Source of the DNA: Tolypeutes matacus
Taxonomy: Eukaryota > Chordata > Mammalia > Cingulata > Chlamyphoridae
Assembly (NCBI GenBank): GCA_026826555.1
Contig: JAKSZT010017954.1
Location: 3,626,408 to 3,690,407 of the forward strand
DNA: 64,000 nucleotides
Reading direction: 5' to 3'
Shown: positions 1 through 10,521 of the stretch, one piece after another
Position numbering within the stretch: position 1 is the first letter of the stretch
How the letters are laid out: the number at the start of each line of letters is the position of its first letter
The notes under the pieces: model-generated
What the model was told of the DNA's origin: nothing
The model's database searches: none
What the model saw: only the letters and a program-made list of their open reading frames with translations
Position numbers and translations under genes: made by a program

Positions 1-796
1 TTTAAAATTCTAATCCAGCTAGAACTCAGCTTTCTATGAGGTGTGAGTTAAAGGATCCATTTGTATTTTTTCCCAAATGAATACCCACTTATCCCAACAC
101 CATTTTTTAAAGCTTTGTTTCAACTTCAAAGAATAAAATAAGAGACAAAAGTCAGCTCAACAATTTATGGAAGCATTACTTAAAAAAAATCCCATCCAGG
201 CACATTTATCTTATTTAACCGTAAAAACAAATTCAGTTGTTTCTCCAGTATTCCAAAAGATGAATAAATGAGCACAGATTGGTTAAATAACACGACCAAG
301 GGCTCCTTGTTAATAAAGAAAATGGAAAAAAAAAAAAAAAGCTTGATCATATTCGTATCTCATACAATTAAATCCCATATTCTTTTTATTTTACCTTTAA
401 CATTGATATATACCTTCTTTGCCTTTGCTACAAAGTACTACAATATCACTTTTAACTATAGTCTATAAGTTACAACAATTGTGTTTTTCCCATGTGTCAT
501 CATATTCTTAACACCTTGTAATAGAGAAACATTCTTGTATTTGTATTATTAACCACAATCCTCATCTACCACCAAAATTACTATATTACACAGTCCCATT
601 TCTGCATGCCTAGCTTTTCACAAATTATTTTTTGAATATACCCACGTGTATTTCTCAAATAGGGAACATATTGATGTGGTTAAAAATGCAAAAAATACAA
701 AAAAAGTGAAAGATCTGCTGCCCTCCCCCTTCTGTCCCCCCAACCCTGCCTCTAGTTCTGAGCTCTGTCCCCACAGGTGGCCCCCATCTGGCCAAC
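1..796 (-). repeat. L1 fragment, antisense
   Basis: AT-rich sequence resembling the antisense of the 3' part of a mammalian L1 ORF2: around 60-110 it has the 'beyond-the-end' stretch with ATCCCAACACCATTTTTT that is common in such copies. It is broken by many stops and has no usable ORF. The same L1 seems to resume at 1021 after a SINE pair. Recognised by eye only. Confidence 0.45.
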
Positions 797-1020
797 ACCA
801 TATTTTTTTTTTTTTTTTATGTCTAGGGCCAGGGATTGAACCCAGGACCTCGTATGTGGGAAGCCGGCGCTCAACCACTGAGCCACATTGGCTTCCCTGA
901 GTTGTTTTTTTCGCTTGCTTGTTGTTTGTTTTTTGCTTTTAGGAGGCACCGGGAACCGAACCTGGGACCTCCCATGTGGGAAGCAGTTGCTCAACTGCTT
1001 GAGCCACAGCCACTCCCTAA
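797..1020 (-). mobile_element. Two DAS-type SINEs in tandem, antisense
   Basis: Two tRNA-like SINE bodies on the minus strand. Each begins with an inverted A tail (T runs at 804-820 and 905-910), then an inverted B box (GGGATTGAACCC at 832-843; GGAACCGAACCTGGGACC near 951) and an inverted A box ending in GAGCCACA. The two bodies differ, so they are separate insertions or a dimer. Confidence 0.8.
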
Positions 1021-1390
1021 CACGATTTTTGAAAAACTCTCACACACATGTACCTCATGTATTTGAATTATCAGCCTTATCATCTTTAAATTCTCTTGCA
1101 TAATTAACTCTATTTCTGGACTTTCTATTCTATTCCAATGACCTGTCTGTTCACATGCCAATTCTGTACTGTTTTTGTTCTTAAAGCTTTATTTATATTT
1201 TAATTACTGACAGGGCTAGTTTGTCCTCACGTTTTTCAAAATTCTCTTGGCTAATTCTTGCTTATTGTTTTTTCCCCCAAGTGATTTTAGCATCAGCTTA
1301 TCTAGGTCCCCCCAAATTAAAATCTTGTTGGCATTTGAATTGACACTACATTAAACTGATAAATTAACTTACAGAGAATCAACGCGTGCC
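1021..1390 (-). repeat. L1 fragment, antisense (continued)
   Basis: AT-rich antisense L1-like sequence continuing after the SINE pair, with phrases such as TTCTATTCTATTCCAATGACC and TTTTGTTCTTAAAGC that are typical of antisense L1 ORF2 3' ends. No ORF of interest. Confidence 0.45.
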
Positions 1391-1664
1391 CATGCTTTCT
1401 GGGCATTGTCCTTTTTATGGCCGTGCTGAGGCTCTGCACCGTGGGCGATGTTAGTAGCCCCACTTTCACCTGGGGAAACGCAAGCTCGGGGCGTTGTGGC
1501 CCGAGACCACACGGCCTTGCACCCTCCACTTCAGGACGGGTGACCAGAGCGAGCACTGGCGTAGGAAGGGGGTGGCCCCTGGGAGCCAAGGGGAGCCCTG
1601 TTTTATGGTTCCGCGGGAGGGCCCTGCCCTCGCCCCTTGGCCACGACCTCTTTTCTCCCCTCAG

Positions 1665-1748
1665 GCCTGCAGGACAAGCTGAACAAGAGGGACAAAGAGG
1701 TGACAGCTTTGACGTCCCAGGTGGAGACGCTCAGGGCCCAAGTAAGTG
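1665..1748 (+). CDS. Coiled-coil protein gene, internal exon A (first exon visible)
   Basis: First exon seen of a spliced plus-strand gene whose 5' part lies left of the window. The acceptor is pyrimidine-rich and ends TTTTCTCCCCTCAG at 1664; the donor is TG|GTAAGT at 1749. The exon has 84 bases and starts in phase (two bases GC complete a codon). It reads LQDKLNKRDKEVTALTSQVE and onward, rich in K/E with a heptad-like spacing of L and V, so it is coiled coil. A second donor-like GTAAGT at 1742 would break the frame, whereas the one chosen gives QVSALESK across the junction. An alternative acceptor after CTGCAG at 1672 would drop eight bases. All six exons found here join without a frame break into 221 residues and a stop. 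I do not recognise the protein; a cytoskeletal or centrosomal scaffold is possible but not shown. Confidence 0.75.
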
Positions 1749-2541
1749 GTAAGTCTCCCTCCCGCAGGGCAGGCGGGTGCTCTCCTGGCCGTGCCGTGTG
1801 CCGCAGCGTCTGGTAGAGCCTGGAATGTCTAGGCCCCTGGGTCCGGGCCGTGGCCAGCTCACCTGCACCAGACCGCCACCCGGGCTGCAATGAGGGGGGA
1901 GCCGTGGACCCTCAAGGCCCAAAATATTATTGGGGCCCCCAGCCGGCTTCCCTGCCCCAAGCAGTGGGGTGTTCTGTGTGTTCTGAAATCCCTTCTTGGC
2001 TTCTCTCTTTCTGCTCTTGAAGACTTTATGGTTTCCGTGGGCCTCTTTGCTGTAGCCTGCGTCCCCAACCCCAAGGAGAAACGCCAGGATTTCAGAACTG
2101 GGAGACGGGCGCTGGATGTGGCAGAGAGCAAGGCCCCAGGGGAAGTGAGGACCTCTAGGGAGGCTGGGCAGAGGCGAGGGGCCTGGAACTCGTGGTTTTT
2201 GTGATGGCATCCCTGAGACGGCTCCATCCTGGGAAATGGTGGACACCCTGCTTCCGTCCAGATCCCAGCACATTCACGTGGCATAGATGGGCCTGACAAA
2301 GGCCAGTCGACTTCAGACCCCTCCAAGGCCAAGGTGAAGAGTTAGCTTTTCCTTGTCAGGGCAGCAGCAGAAACACCTGTCCTTTCTCCAGACCGGGGGG
2401 ACTGCTTCCACGATACTAAAGGACCCTGGCTGTTGTACTTTGGGGGTTTGGGTCTGCTTTTTGTAGCTGTCCTCTGAGGCCCCTTGCTGTCTGCCTCTTA
2501 AGGAAGAGGGAAACCCATGATGGTTTTAAAACTACTTAGTG

Positions 2542-2649
2542 AGGGGAGCAGATGTAGCTCAAGTGGCTGAGCACCTGCTTCCCGTGTACAGGATCCTGGG
2601 TTCAATCCCCAGTACCTCCTAAAACAAAAAAATCTAACAGCAACAACAA
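2542..2649 (+). mobile_element. DAS-type SINE with 14-bp target-site duplication
   Basis: SINE head GAGGGGAGCAGATGTAGCTCAAG, B box GGTTCAATCCCC, short A-rich CAACAACAA tail. The flanks carry the perfect duplication AAAACTACTTAGTG at 2528-2541 and 2650-2663. It lies in the intron before exon B. Confidence 0.9.
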
Positions 2650-2774
2650 AAAACTACTTAGTGGAGAGTGACACACACACGGGGAAAACCAGCCCCCCCG
2701 TCCCAGGACTTGGCCCCTTGGGTGGAGCAGATTTCATGGCTTTCCCAGCCCGCTCCCTCCTTTCCCTGCCTCAG

Positions 2775-2931
2775 CACTGGAGAGCAAGTGCAAGTCAGGA
2801 GAGAAGAAGGTGGACGCCCTCCTGAAGGAGAAGAGGCGCTTGGAGGCAGAGCTGGAGGCTGTTTCCCGGAAGACCCACGATGCCTCAGGCCAGCTGGTCC
2901 TCATCAGCCAGGAGCTGCTCAGGAAGGAGCG
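2775..2931 (+). CDS. Coiled-coil protein gene, exon B
   Basis: The acceptor is CCCTGCCTCAG ending at 2774 and the donor is CG|GTGAGT at 2932. The 157 bases take two bases of an Ala codon from the left junction and leave two bases (CG) that join G of exon C to make Arg. The exon reads ALESKCKSGEKKVDALLKEK, then RRLEAELEAVSRKTHDASGQ and LVLISQELLRKER. It is strongly charged with regular L/A/V spacing, typical of a long dimeric coiled coil, with no transmembrane segment or catalytic motif. Because the phase fits on both sides, exons A and C are very likely its direct neighbours. Identity of the gene is not recognised. Confidence 0.85.
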
Positions 2932-3139
2932 GTGAGTCGCTTGCACCTGCCTGGCCTGCCACCCAGCGGTGTCCCCCCTCTGGCTCTCACCCTTGCTCCA
3001 GAGGCTGCAGAGGGCCCATGTGAGAGAGGTGGCCGACACCACCACCAACCGCCAGACTCTCCTCTGCTAAGCTCACTTGAAGCCTCAGAATCCTTCTTAA
3101 CACAGTTCTCCAAGCAGAGCTAATAGGATAGATTAGTGG

Positions 3140-3800
3140 CTCTCAGTAGATCAATATTTGGTCTTAGCAACTCCTTCAAACTCATAAATAATAATAAAAA
3201 AAATTCTATAGTTTATATTGTATTCTATTTTTTACAATATTTTAATGTATGAAATATTTTATACTTTATTTTTTCTATATTTAAATATTAATCCATTTAA
3301 AAATAACAACAGCAAACCAATTGCATGTAACAGAAAAACATGCATTTTTTGGTATATATAAATAAATAAATAACTGCTGTCCCAAACAAAATATATTCTG
3401 TGAGAAGAATGTCTGGCATTTTTGCAAATTTCTATAATGTTGGGCTTAACAGAAAGCTGAATTCTCAAATCTAGATTCTGCATTCAGTTTTTGCAATCGA
3501 AAAAAAATAAAATTTAATTTAATTAAAAAAAAATTTTTGCAATTGGTTGAAGTATATTATGAAACTCATACCTTACATAAATATGTAGTTGGAAAAGAGA
3601 GACATTTTAATATCCTTTTCAGATAATTATGAATATGTCATATAGCCTCTGGAAAAATCCATTGTACATTCATGAGAAGTTACTGTAAAACTGTTTTATT
3701 ACTATCATTATGAAAATAGTTTTGTCCCATGGATCCCCCTGAAAAGGTCTCTGGGACCCCTGGGGGTTCCCCAGGCCACACTTTGAGAACCACTAGGTTA
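3140..3800. mobile_element. hAT/Charlie-type DNA transposon remnant
   Basis: A ~650-bp AT-rich non-coding block bounded by inverted ends: AGTGGCTCTCAG near 3136 and CTTTGAGAACCACT near 3782. These resemble the CAGTGGTTCTCAA ends of mammalian hAT-Charlie MITEs. The right part (GGGACCCCTGGGGGTTCCCC) is also typical. It carries no transposase ORF. It lies in the intron between exons B and C. Confidence 0.6.
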
Positions 3801-4116
3801 GGTATGGTCCATAGACATGGTTTGTTTGACCCCTGTGAGGCTTTAAGAAAATTAGACTAGCATTTAAAAATCAGAAAGGCATCACATAAAATCTAGGTTT
3901 CCCCAGAAGTCTGACAACACTGGGCTGGCTTCCAGAATGGCAACAATCAGCCATTACTGGGGAGCATCTGCCCCTTTCCGTGGGCCTCCAGGTCTTCTCC
4001 TTGCTCCCTCCTTCATTACTGTTCTTACACTCGGTTCATGGACATGATTCGCCAGGCCCTGTAAGCATTGGAATTTCAACCCCTGGGTTAGAAGAATCTC
4101 TTTGAAGCATAATAAT

Positions 4117-4223
4117 CTTTTTTTCTTTTTTTTTTTTTTTTTACCGGTAGGTCCCGGGAATTGAACCCGGGTCCCTCCATATGGGAGACAGATGCCCAAC
4201 CAGTTGAGCTACATCCGACCCCC
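4117..4223 (-). mobile_element. DAS-type SINE, antisense
   Basis: T-rich start (inverted A tail), TACCGGTAGGTCCCGGG, inverted B box ATTGAACCCGGGT, inverted head GAGCTACATCCGACCCC. The flanks CATAATAATC (about 4105) and CATAATCATT (about 4224) may be the target-site duplication. Confidence 0.88.
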
Positions 4224-5742
4224 CATAATCATTTTTTTATGGGGGAAATGCTGTCTCTTCCCCTCTCTTTCTATAACTCTGATGTATAAGTTGGGAAGTT
4301 TCTAGTCTAGATTTGCTTCCAATCTAGCACTTCTCCAGAAAATGTGGCCCTGCCCAGGAGGGGCTTCCTGGAGTTGAGGAATGAAACAGATGCAAAGAAG
4401 CAACTTGGGAACAAATCGCACGAGCAAACCAGCCAGGCCCCTCTGTCATGGCTCCAACGCCGTCTCGCTCCCCATCCTCTCCCCCACCCAAATTGGATGT
4501 GCTGTCCTTGCAGCTCAGCCCAGTCTCATCTCCTCCTAGGAGGAAACTGACCATCCTGACCACTCGAGCGCCAACAGGACTCACTGTGACGTGGGTCTTA
4601 GATGTTTTCACCTCCATCCTCAGCAACATTTCCTCTTTCCTAGGCTCATTCCTTGCTCCATCTCTCACTCATGTAATTTCACCCTTCTGGAATACCTTCT
4701 TCTTTTCTTTTATTTCACTAAGTCCAGTCCATTTTTTTTAAGGCTTGGCTCATACCCCACCTCTTCCTTGAAGCCTCCCTTGGTTGATTTGGGCTACAGT
4801 GGGCTCCACCATGCCTCTGTGATGCTTAAGCTGGGTGTGAGAGATCAGCTAGAAATGCTTCCTATAAGCTACAAGGAATGGAATATCCGTCAAAGAGCAG
4901 ATCAAACTACTAGAGATTTCTTTTCCTCCCATAACAAGAAATCAGGAGATAGCTGTGGCTGGTAATTAGTTCAGTGGCTCAAGATAGGAGTGCCAAAACC
5001 TTTGTGGTACTGTTGGTCTCTCCCTCGTGGTTACAAAGTGGCTGCTAAAGCGCCAACTTTCACAGCTACATTCACAGCGGGAAGAAGGAAGAAAGCAAAA
5101 GATACAGTACCAGCTGACCTCCACTTTGTTCTCATTGGCCAGAACTACCATGGACACCTAGTAATGGAATTTTTCCATCCCCTCTAGTAGATGCAGGCCA
5201 GGGAAAAGGGGTTAGAAGGAGTGTGGCTTATTTCTCCCACCTGTGCCCATGGCAGACAACCCTAATTGACCACCACACTTTTTTCTGCAGAGCCTCAATG
5301 GGGCCTCAGAATCACTCTCAGCACAGTACCCCAGGTAGCCACTGCCGGTTGATTAAGAGTGACATCTGAAATAAAACCCATTTGACATCAGGCAGGCACA
5401 CAGATGTCTTGCCACATGAGGTCTCTTGGCTGAGTGGTTTTTTCTTTTTTGATTTTAGTTATACCAAATTATGTTCTCTTTTTCAAAAAAATTTTTTAAA
5501 CATTGTAGGAAAGGCCAAGCCCTCTCGGCCCTCCCATCCCCAGACCCCAGACCCCAGCCCCGCTTGGGCTGTGATGAGTCGTCTCATGCCTCCTCTCTCC
5601 TCTAGCCCCTCCCAGCAGAGACGCTGTCTCAATGGGCCGTTGTGTCCCGTGCGTGGCTACTCGGCACCTGGCAGTTGCTGGGGTGTGGGAGCCGGGGGGT
5701 GGCCCAGTCCGACTGCGGCTGTCTGTCCTCCCCACCCCCCAG
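4224..5742. other. Intron between exons B and C, no further exon seen
   Basis: I see no second splice-bounded coding exon here. The reading phase of exon B and exon C fits directly (CG+G), so a missed exon is unlikely unless its length is a multiple of three. The sequence is moderately GC-rich, with no clear repeat apart from the SINE just upstream. Confidence 0.4.
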
Positions 5743-5902
5743 GAGCCTGAACGAGCTACGAGTGCTGCTGCTGGAGGCCAATCGCCACTCCCCAGGGCCC
5801 GAGAGGGACCTGGGTCGCGAGGTCCACAAGGCCGAGTGGCGGCTCAAGGAGCAGAAACTCAAGGACGACATCCGGGGCCTGCGCGAGAAGCTGGCTGGGC
5901 TG
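5743..5902 (+). CDS. Coiled-coil protein gene, exon C
   Basis: The acceptor is a strong C-rich tract CCCCACCCCCCAG ending at 5742; the donor is CTG|GTGCGT at 5903. The 160 bases complete an Arg codon and then give 53 codons: SLNELRVLLLEANRHSPGPE, then RDLGREVHKAEWRLKEQKLK and DDIRGLREKLAGL. The HSPGPE stretch is a short helix break between two coiled-coil segments. The exon leaves phase 0. The GC-rich third positions differ from the surrounding intron, as expected of a real exon. No catalytic domain is visible. Confidence 0.85.
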
Positions 5903-7064
5903 GTGCGTGGGGACGGGGCCGCCTGGGGACGGTCGTCACACTGAGGGTTTAAAGTCTCCTAGGACCCCAGGCAGGGTCAGCGACAGGGGGTTGGTGGGGG
6001 GCAGGCGATGCTGGCAACACAGGCTGGAACCATCTCCCCACGCCCTGTGGTCAGCCTTAGGGTAGGGAGGGGGTAGTGCCGGAACCACCAGGAAGCTGCT
6101 CTGAAGGCCCCCGCTGCCATCTGCCCAGCTGCGGGGACTCAGGCACACTGTAGAGATGGGAGAAGCCGGGAGTTCACGGCTGTGGGAGCAGACCTGTGGG
6201 GCTGAGGGGTGTCCCCTGGCTGCACCCCCAGGGTGTGGGCGTGGGCGTCACTGGCCCAGCTGGCCTTCAAGTCCTGGTGAGAAGGGAGTTTGGTGCCAGC
6301 CCCCTCGTGGTCCTTGTGTCTCTGGAGTCTGCAATAATGCAGGAGAAGGCGAGGCCCTGCAGGGGGCTGGTGGGGGCTTGCTTTCCAGTGCTGCACCCAG
6401 ACCCGTCTCCAGGGGGGCACAGGCTGACAGATTTACGTGGGTGCTAGCACACACCCAGCGACCTTTTTGTCTCCCTACTGTTTCCAAGAGCCACCATCTT
6501 AACTCATGGGAAGGGCCTGGTGGCTGGCTGGAGACTTCAAGGGAGAAGGCTTGGGCTGAGGAGGACGTTTGGACAGAGCGTCAGTAGAGCTGGAGGACCA
6601 GGAAGTGCCAGGGCCCGGGGGCAGCGCGGGGCGGGGTTGTGTGTGGGCATGAGGGGCTGGTCTGCCCACGTCGGGGTGGGGGGGATGTCAGGGGCCCTGG
6701 AGAGGTTGGAAGCTGAAGCTGAATGGCATGTTGGGGAGGGAAAGAGAAGGTGCTATAGGGAGGCTTGTGGGAGGGGTCAGAGGGTTTGGAGGCAGCAAGG
6801 GGGCTGCGGGCCTGGTTGGTGGGGAGGAGACCCCTAAAAGATCCGTAAAAGAACGAAGGAAGGAAAGAAGGAGGGGGGCCCTGGATTTCCAGTCTTGGAG
6901 AATGTGAGGCGTCTGAGCTTGGGAATCCGGGGCAGGGGACAGGGAGGCCTTGGGGGGGAGTCTTGGGGGGGGGAGGCCAGGGGGGAGAGGGCAGCAAACT
7001 TTCCTGCCTAGAGGTGAGCCCCCTTGCCCCTGCACTCACTCGTCTTCTCTCCTGCTGCTTCCAG

Positions 7065-7256
7065 GACAAAGAGAAATCCGTGTCGGATCAGCGGCGCTAC
7101 TCCCTCATTGACCCGTCCTCGTCCTCGGCGCCTGAGCTCCTGCGGCTGCAGCACCAGCTCATTAGCACAGAGGATGCGCTGCGGGACGCGCTGGAGCAGG
7201 CGCAGCAGGTGGAGAAGCTCATGGAGGCCATGAGGAGCTGCCCCGACAGGGCCCAG
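7065..7256 (+). CDS. Coiled-coil protein gene, exon D
   Basis: Acceptor CTGCTGCTTCCAG ends at 7064 and donor CAG|GTGAGC is at 7257; 192 bases, 64 codons, phase 0 on both sides. It reads DKEKSVSDQRRYSLIDPSSS, SAPELLRLQHQLISTEDALR and DALEQAQQVEKLMEAMRSCP, ending DRAQ. A basic/serine patch (RRYSLIDPSSSS, a possible phosphorylation site since R-R-Y-S fits a basophilic kinase pattern) separates the upstream coiled coil from a last helical segment rich in L, Q and E. The phase-0 symmetric exon could be skipped without a frame shift. Confidence 0.85.
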
Positions 7257-7257
7257 G

Positions 7258-7560
7258 TGAGCCGCACACGAGGACTCCCCATCTGTGAGGAGGCAGCCCT
7301 GACCTGGGGCCCCTGATCTGAGGAGGGATGGAGCCAGCCCTGACCTGGGGCCCCTGATCTGAGGGGGGAAGCAACCCTGACCTGGGGCCCCTGATCTGAG
7401 GGGGGAGACAGCCCTGACCTGGGGACCCTCATCTGAGGGGGGAGGCAGCCCTGACCTGGGGACCCTGACCTGAGGGAGGAGGCAGCCCTGCCCTGGGGAT
7501 CCTGGTCTGATAAGGGAGGCAGCCTTGTCCCGGGGACCCTGGTCTGAGCAGGGAGCCAGC
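7258..7560 (+). repeat. GC-rich intronic minisatellite, unit about 33-36 bp
   Basis: About eight imperfect copies of a unit like GGAGGCAGCCCTGACCTGGG + GCCCCTGATCTGAG start directly behind exon D. Copies vary in length and in the GACCCTGATCTGAG part. The array begins within ~35 bases of the exon D donor and yields a spurious minus-strand ORF. Confidence 0.85.
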
Positions 7561-7792
7561 CCTTGCCCTCCGGGAGTCCTAGCCAAGGGGTACATGGCTT
7601 TACCCAGAGGAGCTCAAACTAAGGGGAGACATGGCCTTGTCCAGAGAGCCTTGTACTCTGGGGTGCTGGGAACTGTCAGGAAGAGCCCTGGTGGGGTTTG
7701 GGAGCCTGAGATGGGAAGAGACCGCCATCTAGTGGGTGAGCTGGGAACTGCCGCCTGGGGAACTTTGCTCAGCCTCTCCCCGTGACTTACAG

Positions 7793-7855
7793 ACCGTCGG
7801 CAATTCCGGTTCTGCCAACGGCATCCACCAGCCAGACAAGGCCCACAAACAAGAG
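7793..7855 (+). CDS. Coiled-coil protein gene, exon E
   Basis: Acceptor CCCCGTGACTTACAG ends at 7792 and donor GAG|GTAAGG is at 7856; 63 bases, 21 codons, phase 0. It reads TVGNSGSANGIHQPDKAHKQE, a hydrophilic, probably unstructured tail after the coiled coil. The polypyrimidine tract is weaker than at the other exons but the splice sites are canonical and the phase is kept. Like exon D it could be skipped in frame. Confidence 0.75.
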
Positions 7856-8219
7856 GTAAGGGGCGCCCTGGGCCCGGGGAGATGCTCAGCACTCCCAGGG
7901 CCCTCTCGTGTAGGCAGCCCCTCTGGAGGAAAGATCCTGAAAAGTCACCAAAACTACATCAGGATGCATTGTGGGAGAGGCCCAATGGGTCACTCTTGGA
8001 CAGGCACTGTCCTCGTGCCATCAGCTCGACTCAGTATCCACCCCACTCTTTGAGCCTTTTCTCAGGTGTTTTTATTTATGAAGTGATATATGTCTATGGA
8101 ACACTTATGGGAAAAAACCCAAAAATATGTAAAGAAGAAAATATTCATGAACCTTAAGAAATATCCTCCCTGAACTTTTCTAAGCATGTGTGTGCATATG
8201 TACCTGTACGATATCCATA

Positions 8220-9200
8220 TAGACTTGTATATTAAATTTTTATTTGGAAATAATTTCAAACTTACAAAATAGTTGCAAGAATAAAAAATATTACCTAGAA
8301 CATCATATACGCTTTACCCATTAACTAATAGCTAACATTTTGCCCCATTTGCTTTACCTTTTGCTCTCTGTGTGTGTACAATCATATATATATTTATAAC
8401 CTTTTTCTGAGCCTCTTGAGTGTAATTGCATGTGTCACAGCCTTACTGTATGTCCTGAAAAAAGAACATGGTTTCCATAACCAGTACAGTTATCAGTAAC
8501 ATTGACACCAGATTTATATCAAAGCTCCATTTTCCAGGTGTTTTTTCAGTTGACCCAGGAATGCCTTCTATAGCGTTCTCCCTCTCAGGACAGGGCCCAT
8601 TGCATTTAGTTGTCATGTTTCTTTAGCCTCTTTTTCATCTGGAACAGTTCCTCAGTTTCTCTTTGATTTTTAGGACATTGACATTTTGGAAGGCAATTCC
8701 CCCTTTTTTTGTTTTTTATTTTACTAGAATATTCCTCAGGTGGAGTTTGTCTGATGGTTCCTCATGATTTGAGTCAAGTTTGGAATTTGCAGGCCGGAAG
8801 CTTCACAAGTGACCTTGTGGCCTTCTCCGGCCGTCACATCTGGAGGCATGTAGTGACCACCTGCCCCTCACCTGTGGCGTGGCCTTTGGTCACCTGGTCC
8901 AGGTGGTGTCTGAATTTTCCACTGCAGGGTTGCTGGGATTTTCCTTTTTGCTACTAATAAGCCATCTGTGGAGAGCCCCTTAAGACCTTGCCAATACCCT
9001 GAAATTTCCCCCTGGATTTAGCATCCATTGATGCTTCTACTTGAGGATTGCAAAAGTCACGTATATACGATTTTAAGAAAGTAGACAATCTAGCATACTC
9101 TATATTCCATTTTGCATCTTGGTTTGAATATTTTAACAAAGCATTTTCTCTTTTCCTTGAGGAATCTCTACAATTCCTACTTTTTATAAAATTGTGAGAT
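8220..9200 (-). repeat. L1M 3' UTR, antisense, in the last intron
   Basis: Matches, by eye, the antisense 3' UTR of old L1M elements in order: TTTCAAACTTACAAAATAG, TAGCTAACATTTTGCC, a CATTTGCTTTACC stretch, CCTTCTATAG, GTTGTCATGTTTCTTTAGCC, CTGGAACAGTTCCTCAG, GACATTGACATTTTGG, TGTCTGATGGTTCCTCATG. No ORF. Confidence 0.7.
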
Positions 9201-9839
9201 GTGACACTGGTTTTTCAGAGCCTCATGGTCCTGAGGGGCTCTGGTACTCCCGTGCCAGTCGTGTCCGCTTGACTATATTATGTCTCGGTGTAGGGGCCTA
9301 GGTTTGGCTTTGACCCTGTTGTGTCCACCTCCCACCCCCTGCCCCAGATCCCGCTGTTAACCCCCAGCATTCACTCAGTGTTAGAAGCTTCCACTGTTCA
9401 GGTCCAGCACCTGGTTCCAGAACCAGCCTTGTCTCTGGCTTGCTATGCATACCTGGCCAGGTAAGGCTGGACTCTGGTCCTTGCAGCTCTGACAGTGGAG
9501 GCCCCTGACCACAGGCCCACTTAGCGACAGGAGAGCCTCGGCCACAGAGTATGCCCAGGGCCAGACCCTGTGAGGAAGGGGACGAGAGAGACTGGGCAGG
9601 GCATGGGGGTACCTGACCCGGCCTGGGAGCAGGGTGGAGGCACGGAGCTGTAGACGGGGCAGGTGGTGGGGGCTGGGGGTGGGGCCCAGGCAGGGCCGTA
9701 TTTGCAGAGCAGCCTCTGTGCCACGGCGTCCGGGAGCTGGGGGCGTGCCTGGCATGGCTTTCTTCTCCCAGCAGCCCTGTGCGGCTCATGGTCATCTCAA
9801 TTTGCAGACGTGAAAACTGAGGCTTGGTGTCTCCATTCA

Positions 9840-10240
9840 AGCTGCTTTTGTTTCACAGCTTTATCAAAATATTTCATATACTGCACAACCCGCCCGTTTG
9901 AAGTTACAATGGATGTTTTTTTTAGAATAGTCACAGATATGGGCAACCATTACCAATCTTAAAACATTTTCATTGCCTTAAAAAAAACCTAAAACCCTTT
10001 AGCTGTTAACCCCATTCCCATTATCCTACACACACACACACACACACACTCCTAGCCCCTGGCACCCTCTAATCTCCTTTCTGTCTCTATGGATCTGCCT
10101 ATTCTGGATATTTCATAAAAACGGAGTCATACAACATGTGGCCTTTGTGCCTGGCTTCATTCACTCAGCATACTGTTTCCAAGGTTCAGCCATGTTGTAG
10201 CATGGACCAGAACTCCGCTCCTCTGTGTGGCTGAATATTC
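9840..10240 (-). repeat. L1M fragment, antisense, with (CA)n microsatellite
   Basis: Antisense L1M 3' UTR phrases: GTCATACAACATGTGGCC, TCATTCACTCAGCATACTG, GGTTCAGCCATGTTGTAGCA. A (CA)n tract of about ten units lies at 10029-10050. Part of the last intron. Confidence 0.6.
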
Positions 10241-10319
10241 CATCAGCCCAGCTCTCATTTCCTGTCATCCAGCCAGCACACAAGCACCAGTGCTCTTTGT
10301 CAAACACATCTGTGCTTGC

Positions 10320-10500
10320 CTCCTCCCGTGGACTTCCTATAAACAGCTTCCGCCCTACCCCCTGCCTCACTATGCCCCAAGCACTCATCAGGCTTTCCCC
10401 ACCTCAGGGCCCTTGCACATGTCAGGGCACACTTTCCTCCCCTAACCCCACCCTTTCCTACCTGGTCCCTCTCTGCCCACTTGATGATCTTACCCTTGCT
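10320..10500 (+). repeat. Probable L2 fragment just before the last exon
   Basis: Phrases such as CACCTCAGGGCCCTTGCACATG and CCTGGTCCCTCTCTGCCCACTTG resemble the L2 3' region. It would supply the polypyrimidine-rich sequence in front of the terminal exon acceptor. Confidence 0.4.
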
Positions 10501-10509
10501 CTCTCCTAG

Positions 10510-10521
10510 GAAAAGCACTGA
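10510..10521 (+). CDS. Coiled-coil protein gene, terminal coding exon (last 3 codons and stop)
   Basis: After CTTGCTCTCTCCTAG at 10509 the phase-0 frame from exon E gives Glu-Lys-His and TGA, so the protein would end HKQEEKH. Such a short coding end followed by a long 3' UTR is common. The assignment rests on the good acceptor and the kept phase. It is supported by a 1.9 kb non-repetitive GC-rich stretch and a downstream AATAAA. An alternative is that exon E reads through its donor, giving a different tail. Confidence 0.55.
   Translation, partial: EKH

Noticed and set aside
618..1103. Small ORFs on both strands near 0.6-1.1 kb and similar ones at other SINEs
   Set aside because: They translate SINE heads (recurring CGPGIEPRTSYVG- or GTGNRTWDLP-like peptides) and recur at every SINE copy.
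7008..7595. 195-codon minus-strand ORF
   Set aside because: Shadow of exon D and the intronic minisatellite; the repeated APGQG-type peptide follows the DNA repeat.
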